Of a stretch of 64,000 nt of DNA, positions 18,017 through 27,614 are shown one piece after another. A program made the position numbers and the translations under genes. Under the pieces are notes generated by a model, which was not told where the DNA came from, ran no database searches, and was given only the letters and a program-made list of their open reading frames with translations. How positions within the stretch are numbered: position 1 is the stretch's first letter; each line of letters begins with the position of its first letter. Source of the stretch: an uncultured Mucispirillum sp. (GTDB lineage: Bacteria > Chrysiogenota > Deferribacteres > Deferribacterales > Mucispirillaceae); NCBI GenBank assembly GCA_944323205.1, contig CALURO010000002.1:1-64000 (forward strand), read 5' to 3'.

Positions 18017-18949
18017 ATGATAGGACCACGCCATTTTTTAACATTATTAGATAGAAGCCCTAAAGAAATACAGGCATTAATAGATACTGCCATAAGGCTT
18101 AAAGATGAACGAAAAAAAGGTATAAAACACAGGGAGCTTGAAGGCAAAACTCTTGCAATGATATTTGAAAAGTCATCTACAAGAACACGCATCAGCTTTG
18201 AAACTGCTATGAACGAACTTGGCGGATATCCTATGTTTTTAAGCAGCAGAGATATACAGCTTGGCAGAGGTGAGACTATAAAAGATACTGCCAGAGTTAT
18301 GAGCAGATATGTTCACGGCATTATGATTAGAACATTTGGCCATGAAAGAGTACAGGAATTAGCAGAATATTCTTCTGTGCCTGTGATTAATGCTTTAACA
18401 GATAGTTTTCACCCATGTCAGATAATGGCAGATATGATGACTATGCAGGAAAAATTTGGCAGGATTAAAGGCTTAAAAGTTGCATATATTGGTGATGGTA
18501 ATAATATGGCTCACTCATGGATAAATGGTGCTGCTCAAATGGGTTTTCATATTGCGATAGCTTCTCCAAAAGGTTATCAAGTAAATTTTGATATAGTAGA
18601 AAATGCAAAAAAATATGCAGAAAAAAACGGCGGCACAATTACATTAACCCACAGCCCTGGAGAAGCAGCAGAAAATGCTAATGTAGTATATACTGATGTA
18701 TGGGCAAGTATGGGGCAGGAAGAAGAAAGTGCAAAACGCATAAAAGATTTTCAAGGCTATCAGGTAGATTCATCTATTATGGCCTTAGCTGATAGAGATG
18801 CAGTATTTATGCACTGCCTGCCGGCTCACCGTGGTGAAGAAGTAAGCGAAGATGTGCTTGAAAGTAAAGCCTCAGTTATTTTTGATGAGGCAGAAAATAG
18901 ATTACATATTCAAAAAGCTATATTAATAGACTGTATTGGAGGAATATAA
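18017..18949 (+). CDS. argF: Ornithine carbamoyltransferase
   Basis: It condenses ornithine with carbamoyl phosphate to citrulline. The 310-residue protein carries FEKSSTRTRISFE (carbamoyl-phosphate site), MIRTFGH, FHPCQIMADMMT, and the ornithine-site motif FMHCLPAHRGEEV, all expected for an anabolic enzyme. It sits 2 nt after argD and its last base is 1 nt before the argG ATG, so the three are one operon. Confidence 0.96.
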   Translation: MIGPRHFLTLLDRSPKEIQALIDTAIRLKDERKKGIKHRELEGKTLAMIFEKSSTRTRISFETAMNELGGYPMFLSSRDIQLGRGETIKDTARVMSRYVHGIMIRTFGHERVQELAEYSSVPVINALTDSFHPCQIMADMMTMQEKFGRIKGLKVAYIGDGNNMAHSWINGAAQMGFHIAIASPKGYQVNFDIVENAKKYAEKNGGTITLTHSPGEAAENANVVYTDVWASMGQEEESAKRIKDFQGYQVDSSIMALADRDAVFMHCLPAHRGEEVSEDVLESKASVIFDEAENRLHIQKAILIDCIGGI

Positions 18950-18950
18950 A

Positions 18951-20159
18951 ATGGCAAAAGAAAAAGTATTACTTGCATATTCAGGTGGCTTAGATACATC
19001 TGTAATTTTAAAATGGCTTACATTAAAAGGATATGAGGTTGTGGCTTATATAGCAAATGTAGGACAGGATTCTGACTGGGATACTATTAAAGAAAAAGCT
19101 CATAAATCAGGTGCATGTGAAGTTATTATTGATGATTTAAGAGAAGAATTTGTTAGAGATTTTGTTTTCCCTGCTGTTTCATTTAATGCATTATATGAAG
19201 GCAGATATTATTTAGGCACATCTCTTGCACGCCCTGTTATTGCAAAAGGTATGGTGGAAGCTGCAAGAAAAACAAACTGTTCTTATTTTGCTCATGGTGC
19301 AACAGGTAAAGGTAACGACCAAGTTCGTTTTGAGTTAACTGCTGCAGCTCTTGCTCCAGATTTAAAAGTAATTGCACCATGGAGAGATGAAGAGTTTTTT
19401 ACAGTAATCAAAGGCAGAAAAGAAGCTATGGAGTTTGCTGCAAAATATAATATTCCTGTAAAAGCTACTGCCAGCAAACCATGGTCTAGTGATGATAATG
19501 CATTACATATTTCATTTGAAGCAGGTATATTAGAAGACCCTGCAGTCTGCCCGCCAGATGATATGTTTGAATACAGCAAAAGCCCAAAAGCTGCACCAGA
19601 TAAAGCAACAGTTATTGAGCTTGAATTTGATAAAGGTACAGCAGTGAAATTAAACGGCGAAACATTAAGCCCATATAATATGCTTATGGCTTTAAATAAA
19701 CTAGGTGGCGAAAACGGTATCGGAAGAGTTGATATGGTAGAAAGCCGTTATGTTGGTATGAAATCAAGAGGTGTATATGAAACTCCGGGAGCAGCTATTA
19801 TTATGGCAGCTCACAGAGATTTAGAAGGCTTAACTCTTGATGGAAGTGTATTAAACTTAAAAGAAACTTTAATGCCAAGATTTGCAACACTTGTTTATAA
19901 CGGCTACTGGTTCTCTCATGAAATGGAGTGTCTGCGTGCACTTCTTGATAAATCGCAGGAATATGTTACAGGTATTGTAAAACTTGAATTATATAAAGGT
20001 AATATAACATGTATCGGCAGAAGTTCTGATTATTCTCTTTATAATATGGCTGTTGCATCTATGGAAGATGACGGCGGTGCATATAACCAAAGTGACGCAA
20101 CAGGATTTATCAGACTTCACTCTCTGCCTTTAAAAATGCATGCTGCCCGCAAAAAATAA
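18951..20159 (+). CDS. argG: Argininosuccinate synthase
   Basis: It joins citrulline and aspartate with ATP. The start at 18951 (MAKEKVLLAYSGGLDTS) is chosen over an in-frame upstream ATG because GGAGG lies 8 nt before it. The protein is 402 residues. YSGGLDTS is the ATP pyrophosphatase P-loop; FAHGATGKGNDQVRFE and the SRYVGMKSRGVYETPG stretch are family signatures. argH is not in the window. The next gene, glyQ, follows after 9 nt. Confidence 0.97.
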   Translation: MAKEKVLLAYSGGLDTSVILKWLTLKGYEVVAYIANVGQDSDWDTIKEKAHKSGACEVIIDDLREEFVRDFVFPAVSFNALYEGRYYLGTSLARPVIAKGMVEAARKTNCSYFAHGATGKGNDQVRFELTAAALAPDLKVIAPWRDEEFFTVIKGRKEAMEFAAKYNIPVKATASKPWSSDDNALHISFEAGILEDPAVCPPDDMFEYSKSPKAAPDKATVIELEFDKGTAVKLNGETLSPYNMLMALNKLGGENGIGRVDMVESRYVGMKSRGVYETPGAAIIMAAHRDLEGLTLDGSVLNLKETLMPRFATLVYNGYWFSHEMECLRALLDKSQEYVTGIVKLELYKGNITCIGRSSDYSLYNMAVASMEDDGGAYNQSDATGFIRLHSLPLKMHAARKK

Positions 20160-20168
20160 GGAGAAAAT

Positions 20169-21038
20169 ATGTATTTTCAAGATGTGATAATGAATCTGCA
20201 TCGCTACTGGGCAGAGCAGGGGTGTATAGTTTACCAGCCTTATGACAATGAAGTAGGTGCCGGCACTTTTAACCCTGCTACATTTTTAATGTGCTTAGGT
20301 CCTGAGCCATGGAAAGTATGCTATGTAGAGCCAAGCAGACGCCCAACAGATGGCAGATATGGTGAAAATCCAAACAGATTACAGCATTATTATCAGTTTC
20401 AAGTGCTTTTAAAACCATCGCCTGATAATATTCAAGAGCTTTATTTAAAAAGTCTTGAAGCACTAGGCATTAATCTATTAGACCATGATATCAGGTTTGT
20501 AGAAGATGACTGGGAATCTCCAACATTAGGTGCATGGGGGTTAGGCTGGGAAGTATGGCTTGACGGTATGGAAATAACTCAGTTTACATATTTTCAGCAG
20601 GCAGGTGGTATTGATTTAAAACCAGTATCAGGTGAGATTACATACGGATTGGAGCGTATTACAATGTATTTACAGCAGGTAGAATCTGTATTTGATATTA
20701 AATGGAACGATAAACTTACTTATGGCGATGTTTATCATCAAAATGAAGTTCAGTTTTCTAAATTTAATTTTGAAGCAGCAGATGTGCCTACACTTTTTAA
20801 TCTTTTTGAAACTTATGAAAAAGAGTGTGTAAGAGTTGCAGAAATGGGACTTCCACTTCCTGCCTATGATTACTGCTTAAAGTGCAGCCATACATTTAAC
20901 CTGCTTGATGCAAGAAGTGCAATCTCTGTTACGGAAAGAACAAGTTATATTGCCCGTGTTAGAGCATTAGCAAAGATATGTGCTGAAAAGTTTGTAGAAA
21001 CAAGAAACTCTTTGGGTTACCCATTATTAAATAAGTAA
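20169..21038 (+). CDS. glyQ: Glycyl-tRNA synthetase alpha subunit
   Basis: The alpha subunit of the bacterial (alpha-beta)2 glycyl-tRNA synthetase holds the class II catalytic core. The 289-residue protein begins [17 protein letters not shown] and has [37 protein letters not shown] and [11 protein letters not shown], all highly conserved. It follows argG by 9 nt and appears to share that operon. The beta subunit gene glyS, usually next door, is not here; a strong terminator follows instead. Confidence 0.97.
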   Translation: MYFQDVIMNLHRYWAEQGCIVYQPYDNEVGAGTFNPATFLMCLGPEPWKVCYVEPSRRPTDGRYGENPNRLQHYYQFQVLLKPSPDNIQELYLKSLEALGINLLDHDIRFVEDDWESPTLGAWGLGWEVWLDGMEITQFTYFQQAGGIDLKPVSGEITYGLERITMYLQQVESVFDIKWNDKLTYGDVYHQNEVQFSKFNFEAADVPTLFNLFETYEKECVRVAEMGLPLPAYDYCLKCSHTFNLLDARSAISVTERTSYIARVRALAKICAEKFVETRNSLGYPLLNK

Positions 21039-21054
21039 TCTTTTTAAATATATT

Positions 21055-21090
21055 ATTCTGCTGAATTATTTTTCAGCAGAATTCCTTTTT
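21055..21090 (+). terminator. Rho-independent terminator after glyQ
   Basis: ATTCTGCTGAA (21055-21065) and TTCAGCAGAAT (21072-21082) form an 11 bp stem with a 6 nt loop, followed by TCC and five T. It ends the argDFG-glyQ operon. Confidence 0.85.
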
Positions 21091-21205
21091 AATAAATTTC
21101 ATTAAAAACAACAATTACATCAATAATGTTCGTAAAAATATTAACAAAACTATTTATTGTGTCTATTAAATATGATATATTCATCATTACTTTTTGGAGG
21201 CAATA

Positions 21206-23011
21206 ATGATAAAAATTAAATTAATTTTATTAATATGTTTATCAGTAATTTTATTTGGATGTAATAACAGTAATAGTTCTTCTTCTCAAAGCTCATCATC
21301 ACAGGAAGAACAGACAAAAATATTTAACATTTCATCTTATGATATAACAGTTGGAGATAATATTCAGCTTGAATATAATGCACCAGAAGGTGCACTCGTA
21401 TCTTTTTTATCAAATGATATAACTGTTGCAGAAGTAACAGATGCGGGGCTTGTTTCAGCTAAAAGGCAGGGTTTGGCAGTTATAGAAATAACATTGGTTA
21501 TTAGTGGCATTACGAAAAAAGACACCTGCACTATTAATGTTTCAGATAAAGATATAACTTTTATAGACTATCAGAATGAAAGCATAACATTAGAAGTTAA
21601 TGAAAAGATTACACCTGCTTTAACTGTTCAGCCATCAGACATAGATAGTAGTGGCATTTCATATAAAATTTTAGATACAGACATTGCAGATGTTGATGCA
21701 TATGGAGCTGTAACAGGTAAAAAAGCAGGTGAAACTATTTTAGAAGCATCTTATAAAAATCTTAAAACTTCTATAAATGTAATAGTTAAGGCAGAAGAAA
21801 CTATTAAGGTGGAAAGTATTACGCTAAACTGCACAGATATAATATCTTTATATCAAGGGGAAACACACCAGCTTGTTTATGAAATCAAGCCAGAAGATGC
21901 AGAAAATAAAAATGTTATATTTACATCAGATAATAAAGATACAGCAGTAGTATATCCAAATGGGCTTATAACTGCACAAAATCCCGGCAATGCTGTTATT
22001 ACAGCAGAAACAGAAGATGGTAAAAAGCAGGCAGAATGTAGAGTTGAAGTGAAAAAAGCAAATGCAAAGCTTGAAAATATTAGTATAGATGATGTAATCC
22101 TTGAAAATGGAACATCTAAATTTATTCAAGTAAAAATCACACCGGAAAATGCAAAATTTTCTAATTTGAAAGTGCAGCAGCCAAATGATTCTGTTACGAT
22201 AACAAATGCTGATAGAACATTACTGCTTGTTACTGCAAAAAAACAGGGATATTTTTCACGCATTAATATAGAAGCAGAAAACTGCGAGCCTGCTGAAAAT
22301 ACCAGCTGTTCTAAAACATTTGATATATATACATATGATAATAATACTGCATCTCTTCCTGAATATTTAGAACTTGCAGAGCCTTATAATATGGTTATGC
22401 CAGATGGAGAAAATTTTAAAATATATATGAATTTTGAAAAAGGTGATAAATTTAATCCTTTATCAGCAGTAAACTATATTCCATTTAATTCTGTTATAGA
22501 TAAAGAGTTAATTGCTGTAAACACTCCAGAAGTTGCAGGTAATGGACAGGTAATATATTATTCCAAAGAAGATGGTTTAATACATGCACAGGGAATTGGT
22601 GAAGCAATGGTAGAAATAGAAGTTCTTAGAAATACTGATGATGAATATTATATAGCACCAGTTAAAATACCAGTAATTGTTGCATCAGATGAAAGCCAGA
22701 TTCCAGATTATTATAAAATCTGCCCTGCTGAAAGCATTGTTATTGATAATGAACAAGAGTTGAAAAATAATTTAATTTTAGGCAGTAAACCAGTTTTTGT
22801 ATATGCTGCTGTAACACATCAAGCTGACTGCTTATTTGGAAAAGTAGATGCATATAAAATAGAAACAAGCGATAAAAATATAATAGATATTATAGATGGA
22901 TATGCTTATGCAAAAAAAGCAGGCAAGGCTGCGATTACTGTTACACCAAACAGTGTATATACTGTTGATAATAAACCTGTTCAGGCAAGTATTGAAATAG
23001 AAGTAAAATAA
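21206..23011 (+). CDS. Lipoprotein with tandem BIG2 (bacterial Ig-like) domains
   Basis: This 601-residue lipoprotein starts at 21206, with GGAGG 6 nt upstream. It has lipobox LFGC with Cys19, then a Ser-rich linker. At least three Ig-like group 2 repeats follow (about residues 40-115, 120-195 and 200-285), each with the family's pattern of V..I.L......L..G....L...P, S.D...A.V...GLV.A...G.A.I. Further diverged repeats fill the rest. Such domains are common in surface adhesins. It is monocistronic, with its own upstream region and a hairpin downstream. A binding role is inferred only. Confidence 0.88.
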   Translation: MIKIKLILLICLSVILFGCNNSNSSSSQSSSSQEEQTKIFNISSYDITVGDNIQLEYNAPEGALVSFLSNDITVAEVTDAGLVSAKRQGLAVIEITLVISGITKKDTCTINVSDKDITFIDYQNESITLEVNEKITPALTVQPSDIDSSGISYKILDTDIADVDAYGAVTGKKAGETILEASYKNLKTSINVIVKAEETIKVESITLNCTDIISLYQGETHQLVYEIKPEDAENKNVIFTSDNKDTAVVYPNGLITAQNPGNAVITAETEDGKKQAECRVEVKKANAKLENISIDDVILENGTSKFIQVKITPENAKFSNLKVQQPNDSVTITNADRTLLLVTAKKQGYFSRINIEAENCEPAENTSCSKTFDIYTYDNNTASLPEYLELAEPYNMVMPDGENFKIYMNFEKGDKFNPLSAVNYIPFNSVIDKELIAVNTPEVAGNGQVIYYSKEDGLIHAQGIGEAMVEIEVLRNTDDEYYIAPVKIPVIVASDESQIPDYYKICPAESIVIDNEQELKNNLILGSKPVFVYAAVTHQADCLFGKVDAYKIETSDKNIIDIIDGYAYAKKAGKAAITVTPNSVYTVDNKPVQASIEIEVK

Positions 23012-23036
23012 TCTTATTAAACAATAATAAAAAATA

Positions 23037-23098
23037 GAGCCTGTGAATATTCTGATTCTTCGTTATTCACTGGGGAATTTGGCAGTTCTCACAGGCTC
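23037..23098. terminator. Hairpin derived from a dispersed repeat, between convergent genes
   Basis: GAGCCTGTGA (23037-23046) pairs with TCACAGGCTC (23089-23098). The loop (TTCTGATTCTTCG ... GGGGAATTTGGCAGT) is a diverged copy of the module TTCTGATTCCTCAG ... GGGAAATCGGCAGT found at 10790, 25640 and 43970. It sits between converging transcripts and could terminate both. Confidence 0.6.
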
Positions 23099-23130
23099 CC
23101 TTATACTCTTTTATTTTACTATTTTATATT

Positions 23131-24762
23131 CTATCTTATTTCAAACCTTTCATCTGCATTTATTTCAAATACTGGTATCATAATTTCATCAGTATCTTCT
23201 AAATCTTCAATTTTTTTACCTTCAGCTATTATGCTGTTAATAGAAAAACTCATATTCATAAATTTATTATATATAATGTCTCTCTTTTCTGTATCTTCGT
23301 AATTGTCAAATATTTCCCATATGGCTCTATATATTCTGCTGTAATCTGAAAACTGGGTATAGAATATTACTTCAGGTTCATCTTCGTCCTGCATATAAAT
23401 AGATATATTTTCTGGAAAAGCAATATTATCATACAGGTTTGCTGCAAAAATTTCTGGTATAAATATTAAAGACTCAATACACAAAGTAAAATCATTAACC
23501 GCATCATCAAGTTTAGATATAAGGTCATAAAATACATCTTCTACATCGTTTTGTTCTTCTTCATCAAATGGCTGTAAGTCATAAATTATATCGCATATTT
23601 TTTTTATATTATTTTTTAATTCTATATATCCTTCTTTTCCTTCATATTTATAAGGCAGTCTAGTATCTTCATGCTGTCTAAGGATAATATACTGCCTTAT
23701 AGAATAAAATTGGTCAGAAATATTCATCTCATCATCAATATAGTCACCCAGCATGTTGCTAAGTTCATTAACATAAATATCATCTATGGAACATTCACAT
23801 ATAATATTACCTGCAAATTTTGCAGCATATATTTTTATACATACAGTTTTTTGGTTGCCAAGATAATAGGATAAAATATCTTTAATTTGGTCCCAGAATA
23901 TTAAATCATCAAGTTTACCAGACTGCATTTCATCTCTTGCAACAAGCAGTGGGTTATAATATACATCCCAGTTATGATAATGTTTATTAAATTCTGATGA
24001 ATATGTAATTTTTGCAGGGTTATGTAATAACATATTTTTTACTGTTTGTAGTAGAGATGCTGTAAAAGTGCCTACTGCAATAAAAACTGCTTCAAGTAAA
24101 TTTTCGCCTGCTCCAAAAGATAGTTCTTTTATACTGTTATCAAATTCCGGACATGTAATATTCCATTCTATTTCTATTTTTTCATTATCAAATGCAATTA
24201 TTATAGGTCTGATTACAAGCATCCATTCAGGAACATATATACTGTTATCAGTAACGATATCTTCCTGAGGCAGTATTTTATGAAGCATATTAAATAGAAT
24301 AAAATCAAGCACATCTTGCTTAGATGCATTTTTACCTGTGCCAAATTTATTTTTTATCTGTTTTGCTTTTATAATATCTTCACATTCACCTATAAAATAT
24401 CCAAGATTAAAATCACGCCATTTTGCAGCATTGTCTTTTGTTTTTGGTATAAGTTCCACTGCTTTTTTAAAATGTTCTAATGCTTCTTCTTCCTTATCTG
24501 CATAAAAATATGCAAATCCAATACGGTAATGCCAAAGTGGGTCATTTTTACCCATATCCTTTACAGAAAGTAAAAGTGAAACAGCTTTATTTATATACAT
24601 ATATGCATCATCAGCTGCAGCAGGAATATTGCAGTAAGCTCTTGCTAAAAGACATGTAAGCTCATAATCTAATGGCTCATTTTTTTCTATTAATTTAATT
24701 ATTTCTGCATGTTTTTCGTTATTATGCAGTTTTTCGATTTTTTGCAGTATATCTTGTTTCAT
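23131..24762 (-). CDS. Large TPR-containing cytoplasmic protein
   Basis: This 543-residue protein has no signal peptide. The N-terminal 130 residues contain TPR-like helices, clearest at DPLWHYRIGFAYFYADKEEEALEHFKKAVEL (noted as W.Y..G.AYFY....EEAL.HFKKA). The remaining 400 residues form an acidic, mixed alpha/beta region I do not recognise, with an ENLLEAVFIAVGTF segment. It resembles TPR proteins with DUF6348-like C-termini, but this is from memory. It lies 4 nt downstream of a shorter paralogue-like gene, forming a two-gene operon. Function unknown. Confidence 0.8.
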   Translation of the reverse strand: MKQDILQKIEKLHNNEKHAEIIKLIEKNEPLDYELTCLLARAYCNIPAAADDAYMYINKAVSLLLSVKDMGKNDPLWHYRIGFAYFYADKEEEALEHFKKAVELIPKTKDNAAKWRDFNLGYFIGECEDIIKAKQIKNKFGTGKNASKQDVLDFILFNMLHKILPQEDIVTDNSIYVPEWMLVIRPIIIAFDNEKIEIEWNITCPEFDNSIKELSFGAGENLLEAVFIAVGTFTASLLQTVKNMLLHNPAKITYSSEFNKHYHNWDVYYNPLLVARDEMQSGKLDDLIFWDQIKDILSYYLGNQKTVCIKIYAAKFAGNIICECSIDDIYVNELSNMLGDYIDDEMNISDQFYSIRQYIILRQHEDTRLPYKYEGKEGYIELKNNIKKICDIIYDLQPFDEEEQNDVEDVFYDLISKLDDAVNDFTLCIESLIFIPEIFAANLYDNIAFPENISIYMQDEDEPEVIFYTQFSDYSRIYRAIWEIFDNYEDTEKRDIIYNKFMNMSFSINSIIAEGKKIEDLEDTDEIMIPVFEINADERFEIR

Positions 24763-24766
24763 AAAA

Positions 24767-25465
24767 TTATTTACAGTGCTCTCTTAATTCGTTATTAATT
24801 ATACTTGTAAATCTATTAAGGGCATCAGCAATACCATTTTTATAAGTATTTGCATCACCATCAATACAATATGTTTTCGTGTAGTTATCTGGATATATTA
24901 TTTCAAAATCAAGTCTTGCCCCACTTCTGTGCATACAACTTATTGTAATATGCAGATGAATATTATATTTTGGGAAAAATATTTCAAGTTTATTATCATC
25001 AATATTGTATATATTCATATTCTCATCTTTTGTTGCTTCTTTTAAAACAACAAAAATAACACCTAATGCTTTCTCATATAAAGATTCTTTGCAGCTGTCT
25101 ACAAAATACTGCATATTTATTAATTCTGCAACTTCTTTATCTTTTTGGACAATCCTTGTAATCCTGTCAAAATATTCAATAGCATATTCTTCCTGATTCA
25201 TTGTAAAATAGACTTTACCAATAAGATAAAGCCATTTTAAATCATATTCACCTTTATCAGCTATATTTTCAAGGATTTTTAATGCATGATGCTGGTTGTC
25301 ATCATCATTACCTTCAGTATTATCACTGTAAGAAAGAGCAAGAAGATAAAGCAGATGATAAGATTTTTCTTCTTCAGGAAGAGACTCTATCATGGAAATC
25401 ACCTGACTGTATTCTCCAATATGATAAAGATTTTCTGCTTTTGTAATTAATTCTTCTTGTGTCAT
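24767..25465 (-). CDS. Small TPR-containing protein, partner of the downstream TPR gene
   Basis: The 232-residue protein has TPR-like helices over the first 130 residues (WLYLIGKVYFTMNQEEYAIEYF is the clearest, given as W.Y.IGK.YF....YAIEYF) and a beta-rich C-terminal domain that could match the C-terminal region of the 543-residue neighbour. It is cytoplasmic and acidic. The layout of N-terminal repeats plus a following compact domain in both genes suggests an ancient duplication. Function unknown. Confidence 0.8.
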   Translation of the reverse strand: MTQEELITKAENLYHIGEYSQVISMIESLPEEEKSYHLLYLLALSYSDNTEGNDDDNQHHALKILENIADKGEYDLKWLYLIGKVYFTMNQEEYAIEYFDRITRIVQKDKEVAELINMQYFVDSCKESLYEKALGVIFVVLKEATKDENMNIYNIDDNKLEIFFPKYNIHLHITISCMHRSGARLDFEIIYPDNYTKTYCIDGDANTYKNGIADALNRFTSIINNELREHCK

Positions 25466-25609
25466 AAATAATCCTTATAAAATATATGTGTTTTAATAAT
25501 TATAGCTAGTATTAAGAAAAAAGCAATAGTTGATTATAGTGTTTTAAAATTTTTCTTTACTGCCTTAATATTTATCCTATGCTGGTATGAATAATATATA
25601 AAAGCTTAA

Positions 25610-25735
25610 ATAAGACTCTTCGGCTTCGGTCTAGCCTGTGCGATTTCTGATTCCTCAGCAATAGCTCGGGAAATCGGCAGTCCTCGCAAAAACTGCTCGT
25701 CTGAGTGACATAAGGTGTTGTAAAAAAATAGGGTA
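25610..25735. repeat. Partial MITE-like repeat upstream of modE
   Basis: AGACTCTTCGG then GGTCTAGCCTGTGCGA, TTCTGATTCCTCAG, GGGAAATCGGCAGTCCTCGC, CGTCTGAGTGACATAAGGTG. It is the same module order as 10778-10868 and 43958-44048, ending with a degenerate terminal AAAAAAATAGGGTA. It lies about 65 bp before modE and could affect its expression. Confidence 0.65.
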
Positions 25736-25798
25736 TCCATAGTTAAATATTTACTTTATATAGATAATATATTATAAGTATTTTATAAGGATTTAGTT

Positions 25799-26587
25799 AT
25801 GAAAAATATTAATCGTAAAATTGACGGCAGATTTTGGCTTACAAATAATGGAGAATATTTTGCAGGCAGGGGGCGTATAGAGCTTTTAAAGCATATTAGA
25901 GAAACAGGCTCTATTGCTCGTGCTGCAAAAGTGATGGGTATGAGTTATAAAGCAGCATGGGATAGTGTTGATGTTATGAATAAAATGACTGGTCAAAATC
26001 TTGTGATTAGAACAAGCGGTGGAAGGCACGGCGGAGGCAGTAAAATTACAGATGCAGGCTTAGAATTTATTGAAAGATATGATAAATATACAGAAACTTT
26101 TGATAAAGTGCTTTCCATTATTGATAATAACCCAGATATAGATAATCTTATTAACAGTTTTGATATAAAATCATCTGCTGATAACTCTTTTAATGGTAAA
26201 GTTTTAAATATTACTGAAGGGGCAGTTTATGCAGCAGTGGAAATAGACTGTGTATCTTTTAAAATATATGCATTTGTTTCAAAAAGCAGTGTGGAGCGTA
26301 TGGGGCTTGCAGAGGGTGATACAGTTACTGCATTAATTAATTCTAACCAGTTGATTTTATCTCTTGAAGAAGATATCCATTTAAGCTGTAGAAATAAATT
26401 TACAGGCACAGTTAATTCTGTAAAAAAAGGTGCAGTAAACAGCGAAGTATTTATTGATTTAGATAACAGTAATAAGTTATGTGTTATGGTTACTAATGAA
26501 AGTGTAGACATTATGAATATTGCTTATGGAAGTAAGGTGTCTGCTTTTTGTAAAGCTTCTTCTGTTTTAATAGTAAAACGAGTATAA
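25799..26587 (+). CDS. modE: ModE-type molybdate-responsive regulator
   Basis: ModE binds molybdate or tungstate and controls molybdenum genes. The 262-residue protein has the N-terminal winged HTH (LLKHIRETGSIARAAKVMGMSYKAAW, noted as residues 30-56; then GGRHGGGSKITDAG) and two C-terminal TOBE/Mop domains (about 132-190 and 200-260), each starting with FxGxV and ending in a V/L-rich strand. This is the full ModE architecture. No modABC genes lie in the window. The next gene starts one base after its stop, so it is coupled to an LpxR-like protein, an unusual partner. Confidence 0.92.
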   Translation: MKNINRKIDGRFWLTNNGEYFAGRGRIELLKHIRETGSIARAAKVMGMSYKAAWDSVDVMNKMTGQNLVIRTSGGRHGGGSKITDAGLEFIERYDKYTETFDKVLSIIDNNPDIDNLINSFDIKSSADNSFNGKVLNITEGAVYAAVEIDCVSFKIYAFVSKSSVERMGLAEGDTVTALINSNQLILSLEEDIHLSCRNKFTGTVNSVKKGAVNSEVFIDLDNSNKLCVMVTNESVDIMNIAYGSKVSAFCKASSVLIVKRV

Positions 26588-26588
26588 A

Positions 26589-27614
26589 GTGAAAAAACAA
26601 ATAATTTTATTTTTTGCAGTTTTTTTATCACTGTTTAGTTTTTCTTATGCAGAAATTTCAGCAGAAAGTAATGAATATTTAAAGCCTTATAAAAAGCATA
26701 AAATAGTGCTTTTGTCAGATAATGATGCTTATATAGATATATACAGCGATAGATATTATTCATCAGCTCATAGGATAGAATATATTTCTCCAGAATGGAA
26801 TTTTCACGGGGAAGATAATGAAAGTAAAGCTTCATGGCTTGGGAAAATATCAGTTTATCCTAAGAATAATGTAACAAGTTATTTTGTAAATATTTCTCAG
26901 GAAATATATACTCCAGATGATAAATCGGAAAATGTCAGCTCATTAGACCATCCATATGCAGGCGGGCTTTATTTATCTATTGGTGTAAACCAAAGGCGTG
27001 ATACATCTTTTGAGCGGATATGGCTTGATATTGGTGTAGCAGGTAAATATTCTTTTGCAGAAAATGTGCAGAATGCTATTCATTCATCAGTTAATACTGC
27101 TTATAATTCTGTGCTTCCATGGAGTAATCAGGTAGGTGATGAATTTATTATGAACCTGCATTACAGCTGGACAGGGAAACTGCGTATAGTTAATACAAAT
27201 ATTATCAGTGCCCATTTACTGCCATCTGCTGCCATATCTTTAGGTAATGCTTCTACATTTTTAGATTTAAATATGCGTTTAAAAATAGGTCATAATTTAG
27301 ATGCTTCTTTTGGTATTCCAAAGATGAATTTTGGTCAGGATTTTAATGGTGTTATAAGTGATGATTTTTCTATTTATGTATATGGTGGAATAGGTTACCG
27401 TTTTACAGTAAGAAACATATATATACAGGGTAACACTTGGGAGAGACCTTTCAGGCAGGATTTAGACCCATTTGTTAATTATTTTGAAGGCGGGCTGGCT
27501 TTAGCTTATAAAGGTTTTGAGCTTGCTTACAGCATAACCTATAAAAGCAAAGAATATTTTGGCCAGCCATTAAACCATACATTTGGTTCTATAATGCTCA
27601 GTTTTGCAATATAG
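26589..27614 (+). CDS. LpxR-family outer membrane lipid A deacylase-like protein
   Basis: LpxR removes the 3'-acyloxyacyl group from lipid A at the outer membrane. The 341-residue protein has a signal peptide (to about residue 21), then landmarks of the family (DUF2219): SDNDAY near residue 43-48 (the Asn-Asp of the active site), YYSSAHRIEY, QEIYTPDD, LDHPYAGGLY, the AIH-containing stretch that would carry the catalytic His, PWSNQVGDE, and a C-terminal KSKEYFGQP...FGSIML. It is a 12-stranded barrel by family. The start is GTG at 26589, one base after modE's stop. Its stop abuts the stop of the convergent antiporter gene with no gap. Confidence 0.8.
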   Translation: MKKQIILFFAVFLSLFSFSYAEISAESNEYLKPYKKHKIVLLSDNDAYIDIYSDRYYSSAHRIEYISPEWNFHGEDNESKASWLGKISVYPKNNVTSYFVNISQEIYTPDDKSENVSSLDHPYAGGLYLSIGVNQRRDTSFERIWLDIGVAGKYSFAENVQNAIHSSVNTAYNSVLPWSNQVGDEFIMNLHYSWTGKLRIVNTNIISAHLLPSAAISLGNASTFLDLNMRLKIGHNLDASFGIPKMNFGQDFNGVISDDFSIYVYGGIGYRFTVRNIYIQGNTWERPFRQDLDPFVNYFEGGLALAYKGFELAYSITYKSKEYFGQPLNHTFGSIMLSFAI

